From positions 12,310 through 76,309 of the forward strand of contig CAYLQA010000011.1 in assembly GCA_964385695.1 (NCBI GenBank): 64,000 nt of DNA. The letters are read 5' to 3'. The notes beneath the pieces are model-generated. The model did not search any database and had not been told where the DNA came from. It was given only the letters and a program-made list of their open reading frames with translations. This document shows, piece after piece, positions 25,065-33,697 of the stretch. Numbering within the stretch: the first letter of the stretch is position 1; every line of letters starts with the position of its first letter. The translations under genes were made by a program, and so were the position numbers. This DNA is from CAYLQA01 sp964385695. GTDB lineage: Bacteria; Desulfobacterota; Desulfobulbia; Desulfobulbales; Desulfurivibrionaceae.

Positions 25065-26666
25065 ATGGCTGAGCAACGCATGGCAAGCGAAAGGGAGATG
25101 AAGGAGCAACTGGCTCGATTTTTTGCCAAGATGCCGCACGCGATTCCCCTGATACTGTTTGCCGAACCCGGAAAGAATGATGTCTTCAGCGAAGGCGCGC
25201 GCCAGTTTATCCGGGCCATTCGCGAGGTGACCGATAAGGTGAGCCTTAAGGAGTATGGTCTGGGTCATGAAATGGCCGTAAAATATCAGGTCTCTCATTC
25301 TCCCACCCTGCTTTTTGATCCGGAGAATTTCGACATTCGTTGGCTGGGAGCGCCCCTGGGGCATGAGGGGCAGACTTTTTTAGAGGCCCTGAGTATTCTC
25401 GGTTCTCGTGATTCCGGCCTGAGCGAGCCCTCGCGCAAGGTCTTGACCCGGCTGGATTCCCCGCGGCAGATCATGGTTTTTGTCAGCCCCAGCTGCCCTT
25501 ATTGCCCTCAGGAGGCGGTGAATGGGGTCCGGGCCGCGGTGGAGAGGCCGGAGCTCGTTTCCCTGGCCATCATCGATATTCAGGCCAACCCTGCTTTGGC
25601 GGATCAATATAGCGCCCACAGCGTGCCCCAGGCCTTTGCCAATGAGACCATGATCGGTATGGGGGCGCAGCCCGAGGAGCTTTTTATCGCCTCCGTGGAC
25701 CAGCTTGCCCCCCAGCGGATCTTTATCCCGGAAGAGGATGCCGAGGAGATCGATTGTGATCTGGTCATTGTCGGCGGCGGTCCGGCCGGGCTCACCGCCG
25801 GGATTTATGCCACCCGCAGCGGCTTGTCTGCCGTGGTGGTGGAAAAGGGTGCCCTGGGCGGTCAGGTGGCGTTGACACCCACGGTTGAAAATTACCCCGG
25901 CTTTAACCAGGTGGGCGGCAAGACCCTGGTGGATATCATGGTCAGCCATGCCCTGGAATACGTGCGCATCTTTCCCGGCGAAGAGGTGATGGAGATTGCC
26001 GGGAAAGAGGAGTTTGTAGTGACCACCAACCGTCGGCGTTATAACTGCCGGGCCGTGCTCTTAGCCACCGGCGCAAGCCACAAGCAGCTTGGTGCCATAG
26101 GTGAGGAAAGGCTTTCCGGTCGTGGGGTGAGCTATTGCTCCACCTGTGACGGCCCGCTTTTTTCCGGTAAAACAGTGATCATGGTCGGTGGCGGAGACAG
26201 TGCCGTGACCGAGGCCTTGCACCTGAACAACATCGGCGTCGAGGTTACCTTGGTGCACCGGCGCGATGCGCTGCGCGCCCAGGATCGCCTGGTGAAAACG
26301 CTGCATGATGCCGAGATCCCCATCCTTTATAATACCGAGGTGGAGGAGATTTACGGTGAGGCCAAGGTGGAAGGGGTGCGCCTGAAAGATAGCACCACGG
26401 GTGAGAGCCGTGATATAGAGGTGGGCGGTGTCTTTATCGCCATCGGCTATTCCCCGGCCGTGGAGTTGGCGCAAAAGGTGGGAGCCGAGATAGCCGAGAC
26501 CGGTTTTATCAAAAGAGACGCTCAGCATCGCACGACCGTCCCGGGCATATACTCGGCCGGTGATGTGGAAGGCGGCTATAAACAGATCGTTACTGCCGCG
26601 GGCCAAGGCTCCGAAGCAGCGCTGTCCATCTTTGAGGATCTGATGGATCCCTACTGGAAGAAATAG
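25065..26666 (+). CDS. AhpF-like thioredoxin reductase with N-terminal thioredoxin domain
   Basis: 533 residues. The N-terminal 230 residues form a double thioredoxin-fold domain with redox pair CPYC (Cys144/147). The rest is a low-molecular-weight thioredoxin-reductase-type flavoprotein with FAD fold VGGGPAGLTAG, redox CSTC (Cys358/361), NAD(P) site GGGDSAVTEAL and closing YSAGDV. It matches AhpF of the peroxiredoxin system, yet no ahpC-like gene is nearby; it may serve a peroxiredoxin or glutaredoxin-like partner elsewhere. It is monocistronic after a 227-bp gap. Confidence 0.92.
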   Translation: MAEQRMASEREMKEQLARFFAKMPHAIPLILFAEPGKNDVFSEGARQFIRAIREVTDKVSLKEYGLGHEMAVKYQVSHSPTLLFDPENFDIRWLGAPLGHEGQTFLEALSILGSRDSGLSEPSRKVLTRLDSPRQIMVFVSPSCPYCPQEAVNGVRAAVERPELVSLAIIDIQANPALADQYSAHSVPQAFANETMIGMGAQPEELFIASVDQLAPQRIFIPEEDAEEIDCDLVIVGGGPAGLTAGIYATRSGLSAVVVEKGALGGQVALTPTVENYPGFNQVGGKTLVDIMVSHALEYVRIFPGEEVMEIAGKEEFVVTTNRRRYNCRAVLLATGASHKQLGAIGEERLSGRGVSYCSTCDGPLFSGKTVIMVGGGDSAVTEALHLNNIGVEVTLVHRRDALRAQDRLVKTLHDAEIPILYNTEVEEIYGEAKVEGVRLKDSTTGESRDIEVGGVFIAIGYSPAVELAQKVGAEIAETGFIKRDAQHRTTVPGIYSAGDVEGGYKQIVTAAGQGSEAALSIFEDLMDPYWKK

Positions 26667-26772
26667 CCAGCCCTTTAATCTTTGCTTTCATCCATGCTTT
26701 CCCGCACGGCCTGGGCAATCGGAAAAAGAAGCAAGTGAAATGGTGCTGTCGGATTTTGCCCGTATTCCTTCG

Positions 26773-27606
26773 TTAGAAATAAAGATAGAGTACGGCCGAG
26801 CCCACGGCAAAAACAAGGGTCATGAGGGATATGGCCACGGAGGCCGCGGCCAGTGCCTTGTGGGCCAGGGTTTCTCGTTTTTTCTCCCGGTAGCCGAGAA
26901 ACAGAGCAAGAAGAGCGCCACCCAGCATGCCGCCGCCATGGCCCCAGTTGTTGATACCCGGAACAATAAAGCCGAAGATAAAGAGGAAGACGGCCCAGCC
27001 TCCTATCTGGCTGTATATCGCCTGGCCGTATGTGCCTCCCCGGCTTTTGCCGTAATAGATGGCTGCGCCGATCAGGGCGCAGATGGAGGCCGAGGCACCG
27101 ATGGTAAAGCGGATCCCCGCCAAGTAGGAAATAATGTAACCGAAGACGCCGCCCAGGATATAAATGATGAGCATGCGCGGCGCACCATATTCCTTAATCA
27201 CCAGCGGGCCGATCTGTTTCAGCGCCACCATGTTGAAGAGAATATGCATGAGGTTGCCGTGCAGAAAGTTGGCGGCAATCAGGCTCCACCAGCGTTGCAT
27301 GGCATCGATGGGCAGAGTGCCGGTAGCGCCGAGGAGAAAAAGGCTGCGATTGTCCGGGGAGAGAAAATCAAAAGGGCTCAAGGCCATGCCCATGCCGCCG
27401 GGCTTGAGCAATAGGGAGAGGATAAACATCACCGAGTTGACGATGATGATCTGTTTGATCAACAGATCCGGGTCGTGGCTGCTCAGCACGCCGACGGAGC
27501 TTTTCCACCGGGAGCCGGGGGATTTGAGCCCGCAATAGGGGCAATGCGGTTCATCGCGGCTGATGAGTTTGCGGCAGCTGGGGCAGAGCAGGGAGTTATT
27601 TTGCAT
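26773..27606 (-). CDS. Rhomboid-family intramembrane serine protease with zinc ribbon
   Basis: 277 residues. A short N-terminal zinc ribbon (CPSC...CPYC) is followed by about seven membrane helices. The catalytic Ser is in GASASICALIG and the catalytic His in NWGHGGGML; the Asn/His-containing LHGNLMHILFN forms the oxyanion helix. It cleaves membrane proteins within the bilayer; the substrate is unknown. It is probably cotranscribed with the DUF547 gene 20 bp upstream. Confidence 0.92.
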   Translation of the reverse strand: MQNNSLLCPSCRKLISRDEPHCPYCGLKSPGSRWKSSVGVLSSHDPDLLIKQIIIVNSVMFILSLLLKPGGMGMALSPFDFLSPDNRSLFLLGATGTLPIDAMQRWWSLIAANFLHGNLMHILFNMVALKQIGPLVIKEYGAPRMLIIYILGGVFGYIISYLAGIRFTIGASASICALIGAAIYYGKSRGGTYGQAIYSQIGGWAVFLFIFGFIVPGINNWGHGGGMLGGALLALFLGYREKKRETLAHKALAAASVAISLMTLVFAVGSAVLYLYF

Positions 27607-27626
27607 ATCTTTCTTCTTTGTTGCTG

Positions 27627-28457
27627 TCAGTCGGTGCCGTTGAGCATCCAGTCGTAGTCGTGGTTGTAAATACGTTTTCGTCCTTCAAGGGTTTTGGCAA
27701 GCTCGGGCTCGGCATACTTGAGAAGGTGCTTGATGACCTCTTTGTCCCTACCGCCGAAATCCACCTTAAACCAATGGTAGATGCTGGAGACGATGAGGTT
27801 GCCCCGCTCGATCCGTACGCCGCGGGGGTGGTTGACATAGGCCCGGGCTGCATCCTCCAGGAGCTGTTCGCTGTTTGCCGCGGTAAAGGCCGTAAGTTGC
27901 AGGTTCGGGCAGCCCAATGATGCGCAGTTGACCGCGTAATGGAGGCGCGCATCCTTCCAGATCGGGCGCAGGATGCGATGCTCGATATCATTCAGACTCA
28001 CATTTTGGCCTTCTATGCTGATGAGCTTTTTGTCCCAGGGGCCGTGGGCGAAAAAGCCGGGGGAGATGTTGATTTTGGCAATGCTCAGGACCGGAAAGTG
28101 ATCGAGAATGACCTGCACGGTCAGAGCGTTATAGAGATTGATCCAGTAAGCGCGCTGTTCATCCCGGTTGAGCGTGCCGACCTTTACCTTTGCCATGTCG
28201 GCAAGATATTGGCGCAGGTTCCTTTTATCCGTCTCCACCACGCCGATATAGCGGACCCGGTTGATGCCGTCTTCTGAGGTGCGAAGATATTTTTTTAAAA
28301 ATCCGTTCCAGGCGGAGTGGTCCACCGTGGTGGTGGATTGCGGATTGTTCTTCAGCCAATGTTCCCAGAGCTTGGCCTTGGGCGCGGCAAAGCAGAGTGG
28401 GCTGCTTATTGCCAGTGCGATAAAAAATGTCAGTCCAACTATAAAAAGGCGGCGCAT
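27627..28457 (-). CDS. Exported DUF547 protein
   Basis: 276 residues. A signal peptide precedes a DUF547 domain with the block YWINLYNALTVQ and the later RIHYAVNCASLGCPNL-type segment (LHYAVNCASLGCPNL), whose conserved Cys/His suggest a transglutaminase/papain-like fold of unknown activity. ATG 28457 is set by GGAGG 5 bases before; the in-frame start at 28517 adds a non-signal-like extension. The order with rhomboid downstream suggests one unit. Confidence 0.88.
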   Translation of the reverse strand: MRRLFIVGLTFFIALAISSPLCFAAPKAKLWEHWLKNNPQSTTTVDHSAWNGFLKKYLRTSEDGINRVRYIGVVETDKRNLRQYLADMAKVKVGTLNRDEQRAYWINLYNALTVQVILDHFPVLSIAKINISPGFFAHGPWDKKLISIEGQNVSLNDIEHRILRPIWKDARLHYAVNCASLGCPNLQLTAFTAANSEQLLEDAARAYVNHPRGVRIERGNLIVSSIYHWFKVDFGGRDKEVIKHLLKYAEPELAKTLEGRKRIYNHDYDWMLNGTD

Positions 28458-28652
28458 TCTTGCCTCCGGTGTCTGTTTTGATTTGTCCCACTGTAATGAA
28501 TAGTTGCCTTTCGGCAAAGAGTTTTCCGCTTATCGAATCAATGCAGCCTATTTTATATTTTCATGATATAGTTGTTCGTTGCATGCTAAGTGTGTGCAAT
28601 TAGGGGGATTGGAAGGGGCGGCCTTGGGGGAGGCCATGGTGCAAACGACCCA

Positions 28653-28675
28653 CGGTGTGTGATCAACTCACACCG
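28653..28675. repeat. Dispersed hairpin repeat, copy 1
   Basis: CGGTGTG-TGATCAACT-CACACCG, a 7-bp stem with 9-nt loop. Related copies lie at 53483, 55187 and 55211. It stands before the membrane-protein gene at 28752 and may be a REP-like or regulatory repeat. Confidence 0.55.
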
Positions 28676-28751
28676 CTAAACAGTCTGTCGGTCAGAGAAG
28701 TCTGTTGCCGAGAGCCTGCGGGACATCGGGTCGGTGTTTTGGGGAGGGTGT

Positions 28752-29270
28752 ATGGACTGGCAAAGCCTTGATTGGCAAACCCAGGTGAGTGTGGCGCTGA
28801 TTGCTATCGCTGCGGTTGTCATTGCTATCGGTATTATAAAGATGCGTGAACTTTTTACGGCAACCCCCTTGGTTGCCGAGCGCAGCCAGCGTTTTATTAT
28901 TCGCTCGCTCAAGATCAACCGCCAGTTGATGATCTTTTTCCTGGTCGGCTACATTGCTGTGGCCGTGGGGCTTCTGCTGGGAAAAACCATGCTCAGCGTC
29001 CTTTCCATGGGCGTTATTTTTTTTCTCGGTGCCCTGTTCGTCTACCTTGGCATCACCATTCATGCCAGGATGATCGCCGAAATCCAGCAGACTATTCAGG
29101 GCTTGGTTCCCATCTGTATGGAGTGTAAAAAGGTGCGGCGTACCGGCGGAGACTCCAGTGCCCAGGCCGACTGGAAGGAGATCGAAACCTACATCTCCCA
29201 ACGGACCGATGCCAGATTTTCCCACGGCATCTGCCCGGAATGCCTTCATAACGTGCGCAGTAAGCGCTGA
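28752..29270 (+). CDS. Membrane protein with C-terminal Cys-rich sensor-tail motif
   Basis: 172 residues: about three membrane helices (10-30, 62-80, 85-105), then a soluble tail containing ICMECKK...WKEIETYI...FSHGICPEC. This tail is a recurrent C-terminal module of histidine kinases and response regulators in this group and probably binds a metal through its CxxC pairs. Here it is attached to a small membrane anchor with no kinase, so its role is unknown. ATG 28752 has GGGGAGGG ahead of it. Confidence 0.75.
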   Translation: MDWQSLDWQTQVSVALIAIAAVVIAIGIIKMRELFTATPLVAERSQRFIIRSLKINRQLMIFFLVGYIAVAVGLLLGKTMLSVLSMGVIFFLGALFVYLGITIHARMIAEIQQTIQGLVPICMECKKVRRTGGDSSAQADWKEIETYISQRTDARFSHGICPECLHNVRSKR

Positions 29271-29280
29271 GAAAAATTTT

Positions 29281-29823
29281 ATGCCCACAGACTTCACCCT
29301 TACCCTCAAAGACCTGTATGGGAGTTCTATCCAGGAAAAGATCGAGCTGGCCCACGAGCTTTTTGTTGCGTACGGGTCCGATTTTTTGGCGCAGAATGAT
29401 TGCGCAAAAAAAATAGTAGAACTGAGCGCATTGCAGAAAACCTTATCGTCTGTGATGGGGCAGGATCTTCAGATGGGCCGGCTCTGTGTTGCCTGTGCAA
29501 GCAAGCCCGGCGGCGGCTGTTGCAGTGAGTTTATGTCCGGTGAAAACGATGCGGTCCAGCTTTTTATGAACCTCTGCGCCGGTATAACGGTTGCTGTGCA
29601 ACGCGATGACGGGCTGGAGTGTTGTTTTCTTGGGGCCATGGGATGTATTCTTGCCTTTAAACCCATGTTTTGCCTCAACTACAACTGTCAGCAGATCAAG
29701 GACGACAATACCCCCGCGGCCATGGGGCGGCTGGACAGTGCGGCAGGCAATCTTTTGTGCAGCCAGTTTCAGCTCGAACAGGATTTTTTGGCCTTCCTGC
29801 GCGAAAAACATCTCCTCACCTGA
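29281..29823 (+). CDS. Cysteine-rich soluble protein of unknown function
   Basis: 180 residues with clustered cysteines: CVAC, GGCC, LCAG, ECCFLGAMGC and FCLNYNC. This pattern suggests zinc or iron-sulfur binding and is reminiscent of YkgJ-like proteins, but I cannot assign a family. The ATG at 29281 comes 11 bp after the membrane protein gene's stop, so the two are likely an operon. The ribosome site is weak. Confidence 0.65.
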   Translation: MPTDFTLTLKDLYGSSIQEKIELAHELFVAYGSDFLAQNDCAKKIVELSALQKTLSSVMGQDLQMGRLCVACASKPGGGCCSEFMSGENDAVQLFMNLCAGITVAVQRDDGLECCFLGAMGCILAFKPMFCLNYNCQQIKDDNTPAAMGRLDSAAGNLLCSQFQLEQDFLAFLREKHLLT

Positions 29824-29984
29824 TTCATCCTCGCTTTCCTTTTTCATACCTGTTTCACTTATTATTACCCACTTGACCTAGGGCAAGGAAATATCGAAAA
29901 TAAGGTGTCATACTGTCTTCATAATCATAAAAAAACAGGTCGGTTACGGCATGATGCAAATGATCAGATATGAGGAGAATGACC

Positions 29985-30305
29985 ATGAAAAAAATTGAGC
30001 TTTCCAAAACCAGAGAGTTCACCGAAGGCGGCATGACGCGATTCTTTCTTGTCGAGGATTCACCGCACTTCAAGATCATCAACTTCAACCTCTCAGCCGG
30101 ACACACCTTTCCCGTCCACTCCCATGATACGGACGGGCAACTCTCCATCCAGGTCATCGAGGGCAGTGGCGACTTCTTAGGCGCGGATGATGCGGCTATC
30201 CCGGCAAAGACCGGCGACATCCTGATCTCTGAGATCCGCGAGCCCCATGGAGTCCGGGCCGAGACCGACATGCGCATCGTGGTGACCATTGCCCCTCCGA
30301 TTTAA
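29985..30305 (+). CDS. Small cupin-domain protein
   Basis: 106 residues forming a single cupin barrel. Motif 1 is HSHDTDGQLSIQVIEG with metal-binding His residues, and motif 2 is TGDILISEIREPHGVRA. Cupins of this size are metal-binding sugar- or ligand-binding enzymes of many kinds; no substrate is deducible. AGGAG precedes ATG 29985 (the in-frame 29970 start is weaker). It is monocistronic with a strong terminator. Confidence 0.88.
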   Translation: MKKIELSKTREFTEGGMTRFFLVEDSPHFKIINFNLSAGHTFPVHSHDTDGQLSIQVIEGSGDFLGADDAAIPAKTGDILISEIREPHGVRAETDMRIVVTIAPPI

Positions 30306-30348
30306 AAATTTGCATGTGTGGCAGGTGTACAGTTTGGCATATTTATTC

Positions 30349-30383
30349 AAAAAGAGGCCCCACAATATGTGGAGCCTCTTTTT
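30349..30383 (+). terminator. Terminator after the cupin gene
   Basis: AAAAAGAGGC...GCCTCTTTTT stem-loop (CCACA-ATA-TGTGG inner stem) with A/T flanks on both sides, 44 bp after the cupin stop; probably bidirectional. Confidence 0.9.
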
Positions 30384-30558
30384 GTTTCCCGCTTCAGTGA
30401 TTCCCTTGCCGGAAGGGGCATGAGCCCCGGGTAAAGAAAACACTGCTCTCTCGCCATCTTGTCTCCTCCTGGCCAGGCGGGAAAAGGCTGTGTGCGAGTA
30501 GGGGCAGTAAACTCACAGCCCCCTCCCATGGCATGGTTGTCATACGGGGCCGCTGTTA

Positions 30559-31122
30559 TTAAAAGGCTGCTTGCGCTCCCTCCTCTTTCTGTTGCTCGGC
30601 TCCCTTGGCCGCGACAGCAGTTGTCAGCAGCCCTATGTCGAAATCTTGGAGCAGGGCATCGCCCTTGCTGGCCAGGATATGCTCGATATCGAGAATGATC
30701 AAGAATTTGTCATCCCCCTGCCGGCCCATGCCTTGAATGAAGTCGATATCCATATTGCTCCCCATTCTCGGCACCGGTTCGATTTCATCATCCTGCAGGT
30801 CAACCACCTTCTGCACCGCATCGGTAAGCGCCCCCATGACCACGATGTTTTCATCCCCCCCGATCTCGGCGATGATTATGGAAGTGTTTTTAGTTCTGTC
30901 GAGCTGGTCCATGCCGAGTTTGTGGCCGAGATCCATCACCGGCACCACACTACCGCGCAGGTTGATGACCCCGCTGATGAATTCGGGCATTCCCGGGATC
31001 TTGGTCAGGGTCGCCACATCCAGCACCTCCCGCACCTTGGAGATGTTGATGGCAAAGTCTTCATCCCGCAGGCTGAAGGTCAGGTACTGGCCCGACTCGA
31101 GGTTTTCCTGGCTTATTTTCAT
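30559..31122 (-). CDS. cheW: CheW-like chemotaxis coupling protein
   Basis: 187 residues of a CheW domain (YLTFSLRDEDFAI at the start, then IPGMPEFISGVINLRG, the receptor/kinase-binding hallmark) plus a short C-terminal tail. It links receptors to CheA. It starts 2 bp after the MCP stop, with GGAGG inside the MCP's last codons, so the pair is translationally linked. No CheA is seen in the window. Confidence 0.95.
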   Translation of the reverse strand: MKISQENLESGQYLTFSLRDEDFAINISKVREVLDVATLTKIPGMPEFISGVINLRGSVVPVMDLGHKLGMDQLDRTKNTSIIIAEIGGDENIVVMGALTDAVQKVVDLQDDEIEPVPRMGSNMDIDFIQGMGRQGDDKFLIILDIEHILASKGDALLQDFDIGLLTTAVAAKGAEQQKEEGAQAAF

Positions 31123-31124
31123 GG

Positions 31125-33137
31125 TTAGACCTCCAGGGGGGAATATTTTTCGAAATCTGCATCCGTAGGCTCGTTCATCATAAGGGTGGCACCCTGGCCC
31201 CTTTCCTGTTCGGCAGGAGGAGCTGGCAGAGTCTTCTGTTTTTGCCGGACAGCGGTAGCCCCGGCCCGGGAGGGGCTATGATGAGGGGCCACGCCCTGGA
31301 TATTGAAGAAGCTGGCGGTTTCCTTGAGCATGGCGCCCTGGCTGGCCAGCTCTTCGCTGGTGGAGGATGTCTCCTCGGAGGCCGAGGCGTTTTGTTGAAT
31401 CACCTGGTCGAGTTGCTCGATGGCCTTAGTGTTCTGTTCAATCCCCTTGGCCTGTTCGCTGGCAGAGGCCTCTATCTCGGCGACCAGGTCGGCTGTCTTT
31501 TTGATCTCCGGCACGATGGCCTCGATAAGTGTTCCCGCCCGCTCGGCCACCTCGACGCTTGAGCCGGCCAGGTTGCCGATTTCCTTGGCCGCGTTCTGGC
31601 TTCTTTCGGCAAGCTTTCTGACCTCGGCGGCCACCACGGCAAAGCCCTTGCCGTGTTCCCCGGCCCTGGCCGCCTCGATGGCGGCATTGAGGGCGAGCAT
31701 GTTGGTCTGGCGGGATATCTCCTCGATGATCAGGATGTTTTCTGCGATATTACGCATGGCGGTTACCGTTTCCGCCACTGCACCTCCACCTTCCTGGGCA
31801 TCGATGGCGACCTTGTTGGCGATCGCGGCGGTTTCCCTGGAATTTTCCGCCGTATGGGCCACGGTGCTGTTCATCTCCTCCATGGAGCTTGAAACCTGTT
31901 CCACCGAGGCTGCCGCCTCGCTGGCTCCCTGGCTGAGTTGGACCGCGGAGGCGCTTATCTGCTCACTGCCGGTTGCCACCTGGTCAGCGGCGTCCTGACT
32001 GCTCACGGCAAAGTTGGTGAGGTTTTCGATCATGGCGTTGAGGTTGTTCTTGATGGTGTTGAAGTCTCCTTGGTATTCCGCCGTAATCTTGTCGGGAATA
32101 TTGCCCTGGCTGATCCTCTCCACATAGTCGGCGGCGATGTTGAGCGGATCGATGATTGCCGTGAGCATATCATTCACCCCTCTGACCAGTGGGGCATAGA
32201 CGGCATCAAAGCCCTCATCGCGGCAACGTTTGTCCAGGTGACCGCTGGTCGCGGCCTCAACCAGTTCGACAATCTCATTTTTCAACCGGTCCACCTGGAC
32301 CCGGTCGATGATCACCTCCATGCCGCCATAGGGGGTGCCGTCCTCATCAAAGAGGGCCGAGCACACCGCCTGGATCGGCAGCTCGTTGCCGTCCCGGGTC
32401 TTGGCCACCGTTTCACCGGCCACCACCTCACCGCTCTGCATGCATTTTTTGATGGTGCAGTCGGCCGTGCCGCAGAGGGGGCTGCGGGCGAACTGGGCGC
32501 AGCTCATCCTGCCTACCACCTCCTCGCGCCGGTAGCCCATGGCGTTTAAGGCGGCATCGTTGATGGATGTGATCAAGAGGTCCTTGTCCGTGACGAACAT
32601 GGGGGCGCCGATGGATTTGAGGATATTGTCCGCTTCCCACTTGGCCCTGACCGCTGCAGTGCGGTCGATGATGACCTCCATGCCGCCGCAGGGCTCGCCG
32701 TTCTCGTCAAAGATGGCCGAGCAGGCGGCCTGGACCGGTATCTTGCTGCCATCCCTGGTAGTGGCCACCGTCTCGCCGTGGATGGTTTTCCTCTCCCGCA
32801 TGCAGTTTCTGATGGTACAGTCGCTGGTGCCGCAGAGGGGGGTCTTGCACAGCTCGGCGCAGGTCATTTTGCCGACCACCTCCTCCCTGCTGTAACCCAT
32901 GGCGGCCAGGGCTGGCTCGTTGATCCAAGTGATGGTCAACTCCCGGTCGGTGACGAACATGGGAGCGGCGATGGCGGCCATCACCTGTTCCTGCTGTTTT
33001 TTTTCCTCTGCCATGCGCTGGTTTTCCTGCTCATAGCGCTCTTTCTCGGAGTTGACGCTCTGGAGTTTCCTCTCCAGCTCGGCATTCTGCAGGGCCAACT
33101 CTTCCCGTACCTTGCCGCTGTTAAAAAAACTGATCAT
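31125..33137 (-). CDS. Soluble chemotaxis receptor with two Cys-rich PAS domains
   Basis: 670 residues, no membrane helix. A coiled coil (1-50) is followed by two PAS domains (about 50-160, 165-285), each containing a Cys cluster (TCAELCKTPLCGTSDC; SCAQFARSPLCGTADC). Then a HAMP-like linker and a methyl-accepting signalling domain follow, with the hairpin tip around EISRQTNMLALNAAIEAARAGEHG. The duplicated Cys clusters suggest redox or metal sensing in the cytoplasm (inference). It is coupled to the small protein upstream by a 4-bp ATGA overlap and to cheW downstream. Confidence 0.9.
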   Translation of the reverse strand: MISFFNSGKVREELALQNAELERKLQSVNSEKERYEQENQRMAEEKKQQEQVMAAIAAPMFVTDRELTITWINEPALAAMGYSREEVVGKMTCAELCKTPLCGTSDCTIRNCMRERKTIHGETVATTRDGSKIPVQAACSAIFDENGEPCGGMEVIIDRTAAVRAKWEADNILKSIGAPMFVTDKDLLITSINDAALNAMGYRREEVVGRMSCAQFARSPLCGTADCTIKKCMQSGEVVAGETVAKTRDGNELPIQAVCSALFDEDGTPYGGMEVIIDRVQVDRLKNEIVELVEAATSGHLDKRCRDEGFDAVYAPLVRGVNDMLTAIIDPLNIAADYVERISQGNIPDKITAEYQGDFNTIKNNLNAMIENLTNFAVSSQDAADQVATGSEQISASAVQLSQGASEAAASVEQVSSSMEEMNSTVAHTAENSRETAAIANKVAIDAQEGGGAVAETVTAMRNIAENILIIEEISRQTNMLALNAAIEAARAGEHGKGFAVVAAEVRKLAERSQNAAKEIGNLAGSSVEVAERAGTLIEAIVPEIKKTADLVAEIEASASEQAKGIEQNTKAIEQLDQVIQQNASASEETSSTSEELASQGAMLKETASFFNIQGVAPHHSPSRAGATAVRQKQKTLPAPPAEQERGQGATLMMNEPTDADFEKYSPLEV

Positions 33138-33535
33138 GGCTCGTCCTCCTGCAATTGGTTGTTGTGGCTGTAATGGTTTTGTCCCGCCTGAAAATACTTC
33201 TGGCCCGCAGGCCTGTTTTTATCTTGGAGTCCTCCTGTCGTGCGGGCCACCCCTATAAGGTCGCCCTCACTTGGCAGGCTGGCCCTTCGCTCTTTCCCGT
33301 TCCTGTTTACCCGGGCAAGCCGGTTTTTATAGCAGCCCCAATGGTGTTCCTCTAATCGCTGATATAGGGCAGGGGTCTCGGCCCAACGTTCCGCCAATCG
33401 AAATTTTTCCGCCAGGTCGTAGTCATGGCGGAATTTCTTGAAGGGGCAATCCCCATTCTCAATCCCGAAGGGGCAGCGGATGAGCAGGCCAAATATATCA
33501 ACCGTGTCGGAGAGGTCATTTATTGCTAAATGCAT
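33134..33535 (-). CDS. Small protein of unknown function, first gene of the chemotaxis operon
   Basis: 133 residues. The N-terminal half has a distinctive pattern (CPFG...GDCPFKKFR, then AERWAETPALYQRLEEHHWGC) that may bind metal through its cysteines. The C-terminal half is low-complexity and may be poorly conserved. AGGAAGGAG precedes the ATG, and the stop overlaps the MCP start (ATGA), which supports translation and an accessory role for the receptor. I do not recognise the family. Confidence 0.7.
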   Translation of the reverse strand: MHLAINDLSDTVDIFGLLIRCPFGIENGDCPFKKFRHDYDLAEKFRLAERWAETPALYQRLEEHHWGCYKNRLARVNRNGKERRASLPSEGDLIGVARTTGGLQDKNRPAGQKYFQAGQNHYSHNNQLQEDEP

Positions 33536-33697
33536 GGGCTCCTTCCTGGGATTAGGGGGGCTGACCGTTACCGCGGAGGGGCGTAGCGTCTGTAAAAATG
33601 ATGAGAGAAAATAAGACTACGTATTCTGAGTGTGGGGCAAAGATCAGGGAGAAGGCAAGTCGCTGTTTGTTGGGAAAATAGGGATAAGGTATCCCTG

